Program-made: the position numbers and the translations under genes
Assembly (NCBI GenBank): GCA_945881985.1
Contig: CAMCVL010000002.1
Location: 124,001 to 188,000, forward strand
DNA length: 64,000 nucleotides
Direction of reading: 5' to 3'
Origin: Rickettsia typhi
GTDB lineage: Bacteria; Pseudomonadota; Alphaproteobacteria; Rickettsiales; Deianiraeaceae
Notes under the pieces: generated by a model
The model's database searches: none
What the model was told of the DNA's origin: nothing
Seen by the model: the letters and a program-made list of their open reading frames with translations, nothing else
Shown: positions 52,739-61,977 of the stretch, in pieces
Layout: each line of letters starts with the position of its first letter
How positions within the stretch are numbered: position 1 is the first letter of the stretch

Positions 52739-53788
52739 TTAACTTTTTAATTTTGCAATTAGTTCTGGACCCTTAAAAATAAATGCAGAATAAATTTGCA
52801 CGCCAATTGCACCGCAATCAAGCCTTTGTTTAAATTGCTCTTTTGTAAATATTCCACCAGATGATATAATAGGCAACTTGCCTTTAAGTTCTTTTGCAAA
52901 CAGGCACAAGATGTTAAGTGATTGCTCGTTAAGCAATGCTCCACTAAGTCCGCCTTGTTGGCTTGTAAAATTTTTGTGTTTTGAATTTTGCAAGGGTGCA
53001 AAGTCCCTGCGGATTGTTGTGTTTGCGGCAATTATTGCATCAATTTTGTATTTTATGCAAAGTGCCGAGATGTAGATGATTTGCTCCTTAGTTATATCGG
53101 GGGCAATTTTTAAAAAAATTGGTCTTGTAAATCCGTGCATCATGCTTAGCCTTGTGCTTTGCTGACTTACAGACTCAAGTAATGTTTCAAGCGCCTGCTC
53201 CTGCTGAATGTCCCTTAAGCCCTTGGTGTTTGGCGATGATATATTGATTGTTATGTAGTCGCAGCATGGATAGACCTTTTGCATCATTAAAAGATAGTCG
53301 TCTGTGATGCTTGTGCTATCCTTGTTTTTACCTATGTTTGCACCGATGAGGGGGCGGTTTTTAATTTGCATTGCTTTTTGCAGATTTGCAACAAAATAAT
53401 CGGCACCTTTACTATTAAAGCCAAAGCGATTGATTATTGAATTTTGCTTTAATAGCCTAAAAAGGCGAGGCTTTGGATTGCCAGATTGAGGTAGCGGAGT
53501 GCAAGTGCCAAGCTCAAGATAATCAAAACCAAGTTTTGCAAGATTTTTAATACAGTCGGCATTTTTATCAAATCCTGCAGCCAAACCTATTGGATATTTT
53601 TTTATGTAAGCAAGGGGATTGCTTAGTAAATTTTGCTTATCGCTAAGCTCTGCCTGAGTTGTTTTTATAAGGCTAGGTACAAGGTTTAGCCTTAAAAGTT
53701 TTATGGCTACATTATGAGAGGCTTCCGGCTTTAGTAAAAACAAACAAAATCTTGCGATTTTTAATAGGCAAAGCTTTAATAAAAACAT
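52739..53788 (-). CDS. pyrD: Dihydroorotate dehydrogenase (quinone, class 2)
   Basis: PyrD oxidises dihydroorotate to orotate in pyrimidine synthesis and feeds electrons to quinone at the inner membrane. Seen: a hydrophobic N-terminal helix, PIGLAAGFDKNADC, ELGTCTPLPQSGNPKPRLFRL, IGANIGKNKDS, NISSPNTKGLRDIQ, IIAANTT and SSGGIFTKEQF. At 349 residues it is the class 2 form. It is transcribed together with the MBL gene downstream and possibly the solute-binding protein upstream (16-base gap). Confidence 0.95.
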   Translation of the reverse strand: MFLLKLCLLKIARFCLFLLKPEASHNVAIKLLRLNLVPSLIKTTQAELSDKQNLLSNPLAYIKKYPIGLAAGFDKNADCIKNLAKLGFDYLELGTCTPLPQSGNPKPRLFRLLKQNSIINRFGFNSKGADYFVANLQKAMQIKNRPLIGANIGKNKDSTSITDDYLLMMQKVYPCCDYITINISSPNTKGLRDIQQEQALETLLESVSQQSTRLSMMHGFTRPIFLKIAPDITKEQIIYISALCIKYKIDAIIAANTTIRRDFAPLQNSKHKNFTSQQGGLSGALLNEQSLNILCLFAKELKGKLPIISSGGIFTKEQFKQRLDCGAIGVQIYSAFIFKGPELIAKLKS

Positions 53789-53804
53789 ATTTTATGTTAT
53801 TGTT

Positions 53805-54800
53805 TTACTTAACAAATCCAGCTTCCTTAAAATATCTAAGCGAGCCATTATGCAAAGGCACAACGCCGCCTTGGGATATTTCGTTAGGTTTAATGTCCTT
53901 AAATACATCACTTGCCTGACTTAAAGATTGTAGGTTTTGCGATACAATTTTTGCAATTTGATAAGCGGTTTCGTCGCTAAGTTCTGTGGTTGTAAAAACA
54001 GAGCTTTTAATGCCAAGTGTTTTAATTGCGGCTTGGGTGTCGTTGTAAAGACCTTTTTTAATAAAAGCCTTGGAGTAAAAAGGATATTTTTTAACAAGCT
54101 CTGCAATGTATTTGTCGTCAATGCCCACAAGCTTTGCATTGCATGATTCAATAAGCTCTCTTGTGATAGGGTTTGGGCTACCATAAATCATAAACATAGC
54201 ATCAATTTGACCTTCGCAAAAACTTTTTATTTCGTCTGATGGTTTGAGTTCAAAAGTTTTTTTCAGGTCTTTTTGTTTAACTTTTGTCATTTCAAATAAT
54301 CTTTGAATAGTCCATCTCATACCACTTTGCTCAAGACCTATACTAACATTTTTGCCTACTAGGTCATCAACGGAATTTATTTGAGAATCTTTTTTAACTA
54401 TCAAATAAAAAGCCTCAGTATGCAAAGTGAATAATGTACGCAGGCTTTCATCTGCCCCGTAGTCCTTAAATATACCTTCGCCTCTTGATGAATAATATAG
54501 CCAGTCGTTTTGACTAAAGCCTATTGAAGACTTGTTAGTACGGCTTGAAATCAAATTACCAACTGACCCAGATGTACTCTCGGTAAAACATTTAGTTTTA
54601 ACATCCTTGTTTTCGTTAATCAACTTGCAAATAATACCACCAGCAGGGTAGTATACCCCATTAACCGAGCCAGTTGCAAATGAAATATGAGACATTTGTT
54701 GCCCTCCGTCCCCGGCTAAGGCGGATGCGCTACTTATTAATGCACTACATAGTAAAGCCTTAAGGGATTTTGTATTACAAATACTTAAGATTGTTTTCAT
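53805..54800 (-). CDS. TAXI-family TRAP transporter solute-binding protein
   Basis: The 331-residue protein starts with a signal peptide (to about residue 29, SASALAGDGG) and has the TAXI signature ISFATGSVNGVYYPAGGIICKLIN, followed by ESTSGSVGNL and IGFSQNDWLYY, VGKNVSIGLEQSGMRW. Such periplasmic proteins deliver substrates (often dicarboxylates or glutamate/glutamine) to a TRAP permease. No permease gene is adjacent, so it is an orphan in this window. Substrate unknown. Confidence 0.9.
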   Translation of the reverse strand: MKTILSICNTKSLKALLCSALISSASALAGDGGQQMSHISFATGSVNGVYYPAGGIICKLINENKDVKTKCFTESTSGSVGNLISSRTNKSSIGFSQNDWLYYSSRGEGIFKDYGADESLRTLFTLHTEAFYLIVKKDSQINSVDDLVGKNVSIGLEQSGMRWTIQRLFEMTKVKQKDLKKTFELKPSDEIKSFCEGQIDAMFMIYGSPNPITRELIESCNAKLVGIDDKYIAELVKKYPFYSKAFIKKGLYNDTQAAIKTLGIKSSVFTTTELSDETAYQIAKIVSQNLQSLSQASDVFKDIKPNEISQGGVVPLHNGSLRYFKEAGFVK

Positions 54801-55021
54801 GACTTTAAATTAATAAATAACCAAACAAAATATACGCCAATCAAATAGAAGTTTATGTATTAAAAAAAATAAATCAAACTATTTTTTCTTTACACGCTGT
54901 AAAAAATCCAGTATTATGTTTTTGGCTTTAAAAATTTATTGAAATTTATTGATAATTTTAAATACTTTATATTATTTAAAAATTAAAAAGTAATAATTTT
55001 ATGTATTTTATATTGTATGAA

Positions 55022-55030
55022 TGTTATAAT
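55022..55030 (+). promoter_or_regulatory. Extended -10 promoter candidate
   Basis: TGTTATAAT matches TGnTATAAT exactly, the same nine bases as at 33814. No ORF follows for almost 600 bases, so if active it would drive an RNA or a very long hslV leader. Confidence 0.4.
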
Positions 55031-55080
55031 TTAGCGATACAAAGACAAATACTGAGTCAAAAAATATTTAATAACTTAAT

Positions 55081-55112
55081 TTGATATTTTACACTAAGTG
55101 TAATTTGATATA
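55081..55112. promoter_or_regulatory. Palindromic operator-like element flanked by TTGATAT
   Basis: TTACACT-A-AGTGTAA is a perfect hyphenated palindrome and is flanked on both sides by TTGATAT. The related sequence TTGATATTTGATTTAGTGTAATATTGATAA occurs at 33851, also downstream of TGTTATAAT. The palindromic form suggests a dimeric regulator's site. No regulator can be assigned. Confidence 0.45.
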
Positions 55113-55608
55113 AAACATATCTAATACAGAATTTTTGCAGGGCATATAATGCCTATATTCAATTATACATGAAAATATACACGAGTATTTCGCTTTTTTG
55201 AAATTCAGGTTGTATTTGGCAACTATTCTTATAATTATATAAGAATTATTTATTGAATTATTATTTTATGCTAAAAAAAAAGATAATTTTTCTTGCATTT
55301 TAAAAAAACGCATATTACAATTTAAACACAATTACAATTTCTATGTTTTAGTATAATGTAAATTGTTTAAAAAGCTGTTTCACCTAAGGGGGTTAAACCC
55401 CTTGGGTTTAAATTTAACCCACTGCCACTGTAATATATAATCTAAATTCACCTCCGGCTTTACTGCTTATTAAAAATGCTCGCAAACTTGCAAAAAGCTA
55501 TTCTTTGTTAAAGAATTGATTGTTAGTAAATTTGTTTGACAATAAAACATTAATTGCTAAGCTTGATAAAAAAGTGCTTTTGTTGTGATTAATTATTGTT
55601 TTGTAATA

Positions 55609-56166
55609 ATGAGTGAGTTAAATGGCGAGGTTAAGATGCATGCAACAACTATTATCTGTGTGCGTAAGGATGGTAAAGTTGCAATAGCTGGCGATGGTCA
55701 GGTTTCAATAGGTAATACAATTTTTAAATCTACAGCGCGTAAAATACGCAGGCTTTACGACAATAAAATTTTAACAGGCTTTGCAGGCTCAACAAGCGAT
55801 GCCTTTACTTTGTTTGAAAGGCTTGAGGGCAAGCTGGAATCCTTTAATGGCAACTTACTTAGAGCATCTGTTGAACTTGCAAAGGATTGGCGTAAGGAAA
55901 GATACCTCCGCAAGCTTGAGGCAATGATGATAGTTGCTGACGAAAAGGAAACATATATAGTAAGTGGCTCCGGTGATGTAATTGAGCCAGAATTTGGCAT
56001 AGCAGCAATAGGTAGCGGCGGCAACTACGCTAGGGCAGCAGCCATAGCTTTGGTTGAGACAAACTCTAATCTATCGGCGGTTGAAATAGCACGCAAAAGC
56101 ATTGAAATAGCTGGCAGAGTCTGTGTTTTTACAAACTTAAACATTATTACAGACGAGCTTAATTAA
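55609..56166 (+). CDS. hslV: ATP-dependent protease proteolytic subunit HslV
   Basis: HslV is the threonine protease of the HslUV complex. The sequence has the catalytic Thr region [23 protein letters not shown], with a short pro-sequence as in other alphaproteobacteria, then [26 protein letters not shown] and [13 protein letters not shown]. The track starts eight codons upstream, but ATG 55609 (MSELNGE) is the more likely start. hslU, its usual partner, is not adjacent. The FliB-like gene follows after 11 bases. Confidence 0.94.
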   Translation: MSELNGEVKMHATTIICVRKDGKVAIAGDGQVSIGNTIFKSTARKIRRLYDNKILTGFAGSTSDAFTLFERLEGKLESFNGNLLRASVELAKDWRKERYLRKLEAMMIVADEKETYIVSGSGDVIEPEFGIAAIGSGGNYARAAAIALVETNSNLSAVEIARKSIEIAGRVCVFTNLNIITDELN

Positions 56167-56177
56167 ATAAACACTTA

Positions 56178-57341
56178 ATGTCTAGTACAAATCAAATTGC
56201 AGAGGCTAAAATAAACATGTTTAGCCTTGGCTTTATGCTTAAATACTCTTGCATTCAGGATAAGTGCATCAATGATTGTTGCAACTCTTGGACGATTGAG
56301 GTTGACAAAACAACCATGCAAAAATGGCAGGCAAATGCTCCAGAGCTTGTTGAATCCGTTGAACAAAACCCCTACAGGCCCGAAGCCCTAAGAATGAAGA
56401 CTCAGGGCGAGCATAAATCCTGCATACAGCTACAAGATGGCATGTGTGCGGTGCATAAAACAAGGGGGGCAGATATGTTGCCAGAAATATGCAACTATTT
56501 TCCCCAGCTTTACAAGGCTTTTAACGGCAAAATATATCTAAGTGGCACCTCAGCTTGCCCCTCGGTTGCATATATTATTTTAAGCGAAGACGAGGAGAAT
56601 AATTTTAAAATTCACCAAGTAAGCTCCGAGGTAAAAAAAGCAATGAACAACATATCAAACTACGATATAAAAGGTGCATCGCCCCAAGTTGTAAGCTCGG
56701 TTTTTGCAAAGATTATGGCTTTTGTCTCGGGGTTTGCAAACACAAGACTTTGTTTAAAGTCGCTTTATTTTGCATCAAAACTGCTTGACGAAACCGAGAT
56801 TTCTACCCTGCCGCAGTCAATTGATTTAATTTTAAAGCTTAGCAACTACTCCGGTAAAAATGTTAAAATCAATCATCAATTTGAGGCTAATATTTTTGAC
56901 AACATAATAGAGCTTACACTTGAAATTAGCACAAGAACCAAGCCTTTTATTAGCCTTATCTTGCAAAAGTTAAAGGATATTAAGTTGCAAGGGCAAAACC
57001 CTTTGCAAATTTATCAAAAATACGAGGCGGCAAAGGATGGGCTTGCCCTAAACAAAAAGTATCTTCGCCGTTTTTTAAAGGCAAAGCTTGGCGAGAGCAT
57101 CTTTCCTTTTACCCCATTTTTTAGCCACGAAGAGGATTTTGTTTTATTATACTGCGAGTATTTAATTATTGATTTTGTGATTGCTGTCTTTTGGTCGCAA
57201 GGTCTTTTAGATGAGCGTGTAATAGGTGATATAATACACTCGGTTGATAGGGAATTTTATGCAAAAAAACGCTCCCGTATAATGGACCTAATCAAGGCAC
57301 AAAACCTTGATAAGATTGAAAACCTCTTTGCCCTTGCTTAG
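56178..57341 (+). CDS. FliB-like lysine N-methylase family protein
   Basis: The 387-residue protein has the cysteine pattern of the FliB family: KYSCIQDKCINDCCNSWTIEVDKTTMQKW near residues 22-50, then HKSCIQLQDGMCAVHKTRGADMLPEICNYFPQ, then TSACPSVA, consistent with a metal or Fe-S centre. Characterised members methylate flagellin lysines. No flagellar gene is present in the window, so the target here may be another surface or secreted protein. Substrate unknown. It is probably co-transcribed with hslV. Confidence 0.78.
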   Translation: MSSTNQIAEAKINMFSLGFMLKYSCIQDKCINDCCNSWTIEVDKTTMQKWQANAPELVESVEQNPYRPEALRMKTQGEHKSCIQLQDGMCAVHKTRGADMLPEICNYFPQLYKAFNGKIYLSGTSACPSVAYIILSEDEENNFKIHQVSSEVKKAMNNISNYDIKGASPQVVSSVFAKIMAFVSGFANTRLCLKSLYFASKLLDETEISTLPQSIDLILKLSNYSGKNVKINHQFEANIFDNIIELTLEISTRTKPFISLILQKLKDIKLQGQNPLQIYQKYEAAKDGLALNKKYLRRFLKAKLGESIFPFTPFFSHEEDFVLLYCEYLIIDFVIAVFWSQGLLDERVIGDIIHSVDREFYAKKRSRIMDLIKAQNLDKIENLFALA

Positions 57342-57602
57342 TTATAACAAGATTTAAGCTTGCTGCAATAGGATTTGCTATAAATAGAATTTTTGTTGAT
57401 TTTAAAACGATATTTGTTTAAGCTTTTTGTAATGCTAAATTCAATGTAAAATTAAGATTAAAAACCCCTTAAATACCTAGGGTATTAAAGAGTTTTTAAG
57501 TGCAAAAATAAATCTATAATTTAATTTTATAATTGTTTATCTTTGTGTTGTTTAAGTTTGTAGTTAAAGTTTGTGTTTTTAAGGATTGCGAGGTTTTTAA
57601 CC

Positions 57603-58934
57603 ATGTTAAATTTTAAGTTTTTATTAAATCCAAGGTTTGCAGCTGTGGCAATTTGCATTGCTGGGCTTACTGCCTGTGGCTTTCAGGACGAGATAGCAAA
57701 CAGGCCTTCGGCTGAAGCATCAAGCAATCAAAATGGACCAAAGATTGATAGCTCCTATCAATACAGAGTTAACGATGGTTATGATAAGGTTGTTAGTGTA
57801 AAAAATAACGATACTCAGATAAAGCAAGATGTAAAGCAAGCACCAATTAACGACCCCTTTGTTGTAAAAAAGGAAGATGACTTGCAGCAAGTGCAACCTG
57901 TTGCCGATGTTAAAGATGGTGATTTACAAGTGGCAAAAGAGGAGGTGCAAAATGAGGAATTAAAAAAACAGGAAGAGCCATCTCAAGCTACAGCTCAACC
58001 TGCGGCAGTGGCTACCGTATTGCCAGCCACTAAGCCTGCAAATGTAGCATTGCAACAAGAAGTTGACAAAAAACAAATATCAGCAACAAATGCTACAAAA
58101 TACACGGTGCAACAGGGGGATACTATGTTTGGTATTTCCAAAAAAAGTGGCAAAAGCATAGCAAGTATTAAAGAGCTTAATAATTTACCTCAGGATAGTG
58201 ATAAGGTTTATATAGGTCAAGTGCTTATTTTGCAGCTTGACAAGCCCGAACCAAAGAATTTAAATGCAGTAGGGCAGGGTGCTGGTGATGATTTACCAAG
58301 TTTTCATGTTGTGCAGGCAAAGGAAACCGCCTATTCAATATCCAAAAGATACAATATACCATTGGCTAACCTTGCAAGTCTTAACAATTTAAACGAGCAA
58401 TATGCCTTGCAAAAGGATCAAAAACTACTTTTAAAACCTCTAAGCTCACAACCTAGTCAGCAAAATATTGAGGCGAACAGCCAATATACTCCTAAGGCTA
58501 AGGCTTTAGTGCAAGCTCAGACGGAGCAAAAACCTAAGCAGGAGGAAAAAGTGTTAAAGCAGGCTTCGGTTCAGTCTGGCTATGCCTATCCTAGTACCGC
58601 AAAAATAGTATCATATTTTGGCGAGGGTAAAAAGGGGCTTTACAACGACGGATTGCTTTTTGATGTACAGTTAGAATCCGATGTTTTTGCCGCCAAGGAA
58701 GGCACTGTGTTTTTTGCTTCCTTTGTAAAAAACTATCAAAATCTTATCATACTAAAGCACGACGATGGTCTTTTAAGCGTCTACGGCAATCTTGATAGTA
58801 TGATTGTAAAAAAAGGTGATTTTGTTAGCAAGGGTCAGCAAGTTGGTACTGTGTCGCCACGAACAACAAAGACTCTATTTTTTAGTATAAGAAACACAAA
58901 TAAAGCCTTAAACCCCCTAAATTATATTAAATAA
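57603..58934 (+). CDS. NlpD-like lipoprotein with two LysM domains and a degenerate LytM domain
   Basis: ATG 57603 gives a signal peptide with lipobox GLTAC. A Gln/Glu/Lys-rich linker is followed by LysM 1 (KYTVQQGDTMFGISKKSGKS...), LysM 2 (SFHVVQAKETAYSISKRYNIP...), another linker, and a C-terminal M23/LytM domain. The zinc ligands are missing: the GxHxGxD region reads LYNDGLLFDV, YGHL reads YGNL, and the final HxH position reads LFFSIR. The protein is therefore probably not an enzyme but, like E. coli NlpD and EnvC, an activator of cell-wall amidases at division. The hisI-dxr gene follows after 17 bases. Confidence 0.85.
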   Translation: MLNFKFLLNPRFAAVAICIAGLTACGFQDEIANRPSAEASSNQNGPKIDSSYQYRVNDGYDKVVSVKNNDTQIKQDVKQAPINDPFVVKKEDDLQQVQPVADVKDGDLQVAKEEVQNEELKKQEEPSQATAQPAAVATVLPATKPANVALQQEVDKKQISATNATKYTVQQGDTMFGISKKSGKSIASIKELNNLPQDSDKVYIGQVLILQLDKPEPKNLNAVGQGAGDDLPSFHVVQAKETAYSISKRYNIPLANLASLNNLNEQYALQKDQKLLLKPLSSQPSQQNIEANSQYTPKAKALVQAQTEQKPKQEEKVLKQASVQSGYAYPSTAKIVSYFGEGKKGLYNDGLLFDVQLESDVFAAKEGTVFFASFVKNYQNLIILKHDDGLLSVYGNLDSMIVKKGDFVSKGQQVGTVSPRTTKTLFFSIRNTNKALNPLNYIK

Positions 58935-58951
58935 AGGTTTGTGAACTACAG

Positions 58952-60502
58952 ATGGCTGACTTAGATATTTTAAACAAAGTAAAATTTGATAGCAATGGCT
59001 TAGTGCCGGTAATTACAACCGATTATTCAAGCAAAGAGGTTTTGATGCTTGCATACTTTAACAGGCAAAGCCTTGAGCAAACTATGCAAACTGGCATAGT
59101 GTGTTACTACTCTAGGTCTCGTCAGCAACTTTGGGTAAAGGGGGCAACAAGTTCAAACTATCAAAAACTTAGATCCATTAGCCTTGATTGCGATGCTGAC
59201 ACAATACTCTTGCAAGTTGACCAGCTTGGGCCTGCTTGCCACACTGGTGTAAAAAGTTGTTTTTTTAACAATCTGCCAATAAACGCTGATATTGCAAATG
59301 GTTTTGCCCGTCAAAAAGTTGCGGTTTTTGGCTCAACTGGTTCAATTGGCAAAAGTAGCATGGATGTGTTGCTTGAGTGCAAAGATAGCTTTGAAATTGT
59401 CTTGCTTACCTGCGAGTCAAACTATCAACTATTACTACAGCAAGCAAGCGTTTTACGCCCAAGCTTTATACTAATTGAAGCACCATTGCAGCCTTTGGTA
59501 AGGCAACAAATTATAAACGAGGCGTCGCAGTTTAACACTAAGGTAATTTTTGGCAGCATTACAGAGCCGGAAACACTTTTAAATCTTAAGCAAATTGACT
59601 TTAACACTGCAATACTTGCCGTGCCTGGTTTTAGGGCGGTAAGACATCTTGCGGCTATATTTGAAAACAAAAATATAACAAAAATTTGCCTTGCAAACAA
59701 AGAGAGTATAGTGTGTCTTGGCGACCTGTTATTTAAAATGGCTGCGCAAAGATGCGTTGAAATAGTGCCGGTGGACTCGGAGCATAACTCGGTTTTTAGC
59801 ATTCTTGGCGGGTTTAAAACAAGCGGGGTTGAAAGCCTTGTGATTACGGCTTCTGGCGGGGCATTGTTAAATGTTTTAGAGGCTGACCTTGGCAAGGTTG
59901 CTGTTAAAGATGTTATGCGTCACCCAAACTGGAATATGGGTGCAAAGATTACACTTGATTCCTCAACTCTAGCAAACAAGGGGCTTGAGCTTATTGAGGC
60001 ATGCAGACTTTTTAATTTGGATGAGTCAAAAATTGAGGTTTATATCAACAGAACCTCCCATTTACACGGAGGGGTGAGGTTTTTGGATGGTAGCTTTGTT
60101 AGTTTTACATCCAAGCCCAGAATGCAAACTCATATAGCAAGGGCACTTTTTTATCCATTTGAGTCTGGATATAGGCAGGCAATTGGTGATAAAAGCCTTG
60201 ATTTATGCAATCAGCTAAATTTTATCTTAGAGCCTGTTGACTACAAGCGTTTTGACCTCTTGCAACTTGCCAGAGAGGTGAGCTTTAGCGTAAAACTTAG
60301 TATGGCATACAATATGTTTAACGAGCTTGCCGCAAGTAAATTTTTTAACGGAGATTTGCAATTTGCCGCAATAGCACCATATGTGCGTAGCAATATTGAG
60401 TCATTAAAGCAAAAACTCAGCACAGCAGATTTAAAATCTAGCTTTGAAACCTTGGAGGAAGTCTTTGAATTTTACAACACACTAGGCACATTTCAATCTT
60501 AA
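58952..60502 (+). CDS. HisI (phosphoribosyl-AMP cyclohydrolase) fused to DXR (IspC)
   Basis: Residues 1-108 are a complete HisI domain: WVKGATSSNYQ, the metal motif DCDAD (79-83) and Cys 80, 96 and 103, spaced 16 and 7 apart as in known enzymes. From about 121 a DXR domain follows: KVAVFGSTGSIG, LANKES, PVDSEH with two metal acids, HPNWNMGAKITLDSSTLANKGLELIEA. The HPQS motif of DXR is NRTS here, losing its His, and SGGPF reads SGGALL. DXR makes MEP for isoprenoids, HisI acts in histidine synthesis. No frameshift is needed to join them. Confidence 0.9.
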   Translation: MADLDILNKVKFDSNGLVPVITTDYSSKEVLMLAYFNRQSLEQTMQTGIVCYYSRSRQQLWVKGATSSNYQKLRSISLDCDADTILLQVDQLGPACHTGVKSCFFNNLPINADIANGFARQKVAVFGSTGSIGKSSMDVLLECKDSFEIVLLTCESNYQLLLQQASVLRPSFILIEAPLQPLVRQQIINEASQFNTKVIFGSITEPETLLNLKQIDFNTAILAVPGFRAVRHLAAIFENKNITKICLANKESIVCLGDLLFKMAAQRCVEIVPVDSEHNSVFSILGGFKTSGVESLVITASGGALLNVLEADLGKVAVKDVMRHPNWNMGAKITLDSSTLANKGLELIEACRLFNLDESKIEVYINRTSHLHGGVRFLDGSFVSFTSKPRMQTHIARALFYPFESGYRQAIGDKSLDLCNQLNFILEPVDYKRFDLLQLAREVSFSVKLSMAYNMFNELAASKFFNGDLQFAAIAPYVRSNIESLKQKLSTADLKSSFETLEEVFEFYNTLGTFQS

Positions 60503-60605
60503 TTTAAAATACCTTTTAATATTTTTTTATTCTTGTAATTTGCCCTAAAAGTAATTATAATAACTACAAAACTAAATTTTTGTTTGAATGTTTTTATATA
60601 CTCTT

Positions 60606-61904
60606 ATGTCAAGTTTGCCACTTAAACGCCTTGCTATTATTGACGGACTAAGAACCCATATGGGTAAATATGGCGGCATCTTAAAAGACATAAATGCAGA
60701 CGACCTAGGGGCTATGGTTTTTAGAGATATTCTGTCTCGCCTGCCTTTTGATAAAAAAATGATTGATGAGCTTGTTGTGGGTTGTGTTGCAAATCCAAGC
60801 CATGCGGCAAATATTGCAAGAGTAATAGGGCTTAAGGCTGGTTTTGACCTTAAAACACCAGCTTTTACCGTAAGCCGCAACTGCGGGGCAGGGCTTGAGG
60901 CACTCTCTAATGCCTTAGTAAGAGTCAACGCTGGCTGGGGCAGGGCATATGGCGTTATGGGCGTGGAGTCTATGAGCAACATTCCAATGCTATTTAACCA
61001 AGAGATGAAGGCTTTTTTTGAAGCACTCTCAAGGGCAAAAACCACAGGGCAAAAGCTATCTGTTTTATCTTCATTTAGACTAAGATTTTTAAAGCCAATC
61101 ATAGCCGTGCAACTTGGGCTAACTGACCCAACATGCGGGCTCATTATGGGTTTAACCGCCGAGAATTTAGTATCCGATTTTAAAATTACCCGCGAGGAGC
61201 AGGATACCTTTGCAGCAAGAAGTCACAATCTTGCCGAAGCCGCAGCAAAAAACGGCATTTTTGACAAGGAAATTTTAAAGCTTTGCGTTAATAAGCAAAA
61301 AGGCATTTTTACCGAGAGTGATGAAGGGGTTAGAAACGGTCAAACCCCTCAGGCTCTTGCAAAGCTAAAGCCATTCTTTTTAAAGCCAAATGGCAGCGTT
61401 ACAGTTGGCAATTCCTCGCAAATTACCGATGGTGCATGCGGTATGATAGTTGTGGACGAGGATTTTGCAAAAGAACAAAACCTCAAACCAATTGCCTACA
61501 TTAAGGACATTACCTTTGCCGGCATGGATCAAACCCGCATGGGGCTTGGACCAGTTTTTGCAATCAACAAATTGCTGCGTAAGCACGGGCTTACAACTAA
61601 AGATTTTGACCTCTTTGAAATTAACGAGGCATTTGCGGCTCAGGTGCTTGGCTGCATCAAGGCAATGGATAGTAAAGATTTTACCGATAAACACTTTGAC
61701 GGCAATGGAGTAGGTAGTATAGAAGTGGACAAGCTAAATGTTAATGGTGGTGCTATAGCCTTGGGGCACCCAGTTGGCATGAGCGGGGCTAGAATTGTTT
61801 TACACCTTGCAAAAGAACTTAATCGCAGAGGTTTAAAACGCGGGCTTGCAAGCCTTTGTATTGGCGGCGGGCAGGGCGGAGCTGCAATAATTGAAATTGA
61901 ATAA
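60606..61904 (+). CDS. fadI: Acetyl-CoA acyltransferase FadI (thiolase)
   Basis: Thiolase performs the last step of beta-oxidation. Seen: a nucleophilic Cys in TVSRNCGAGLEALSNAL near residue 95, the NEAFAAQVLG loop, VNGGAIALGHPVGMSGARI with the His, and the C-terminal SLCIGGGQGGAAIIEIE with the second Cys. Length of about 430 fits the FadI rather than the shorter FadA type. ATG 60606 (MSSLPLKR) is preferred over 60588. fadJ, its normal operon partner, is not adjacent. Confidence 0.92.
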   Translation: MSSLPLKRLAIIDGLRTHMGKYGGILKDINADDLGAMVFRDILSRLPFDKKMIDELVVGCVANPSHAANIARVIGLKAGFDLKTPAFTVSRNCGAGLEALSNALVRVNAGWGRAYGVMGVESMSNIPMLFNQEMKAFFEALSRAKTTGQKLSVLSSFRLRFLKPIIAVQLGLTDPTCGLIMGLTAENLVSDFKITREEQDTFAARSHNLAEAAAKNGIFDKEILKLCVNKQKGIFTESDEGVRNGQTPQALAKLKPFFLKPNGSVTVGNSSQITDGACGMIVVDEDFAKEQNLKPIAYIKDITFAGMDQTRMGLGPVFAINKLLRKHGLTTKDFDLFEINEAFAAQVLGCIKAMDSKDFTDKHFDGNGVGSIEVDKLNVNGGAIALGHPVGMSGARIVLHLAKELNRRGLKRGLASLCIGGGQGGAAIIEIE

Positions 61905-61977
61905 TTAATCCTTAGTTGACATTAAATTGTAAATAGAGTATTATTTTTTGCATGAAGTTTTTTTAATAAGAGTAAAA

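Larger units (their letters stand above)
54801..55608. other. Long AT-rich intergenic region with promoter-like and palindromic elements
   Basis: Between divergent genes, 808 bases contain no supported ORF. Elements seen: TGTTATAAT (55022-55030, perfect extended -10); TTACACTAAGTGTAA (55089-55103); the perfect hairpin ATTCTTATA-ATTA-TATAAGAAT (55225-55246); and AAGGGG-GTTAAA-CCCCTT followed by the near-palindrome GGGTTTAAATTTAACCC (55386-55420). The order promoter, palindrome, hairpin would suit a small RNA, but none is recognised. Confidence 0.5.
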
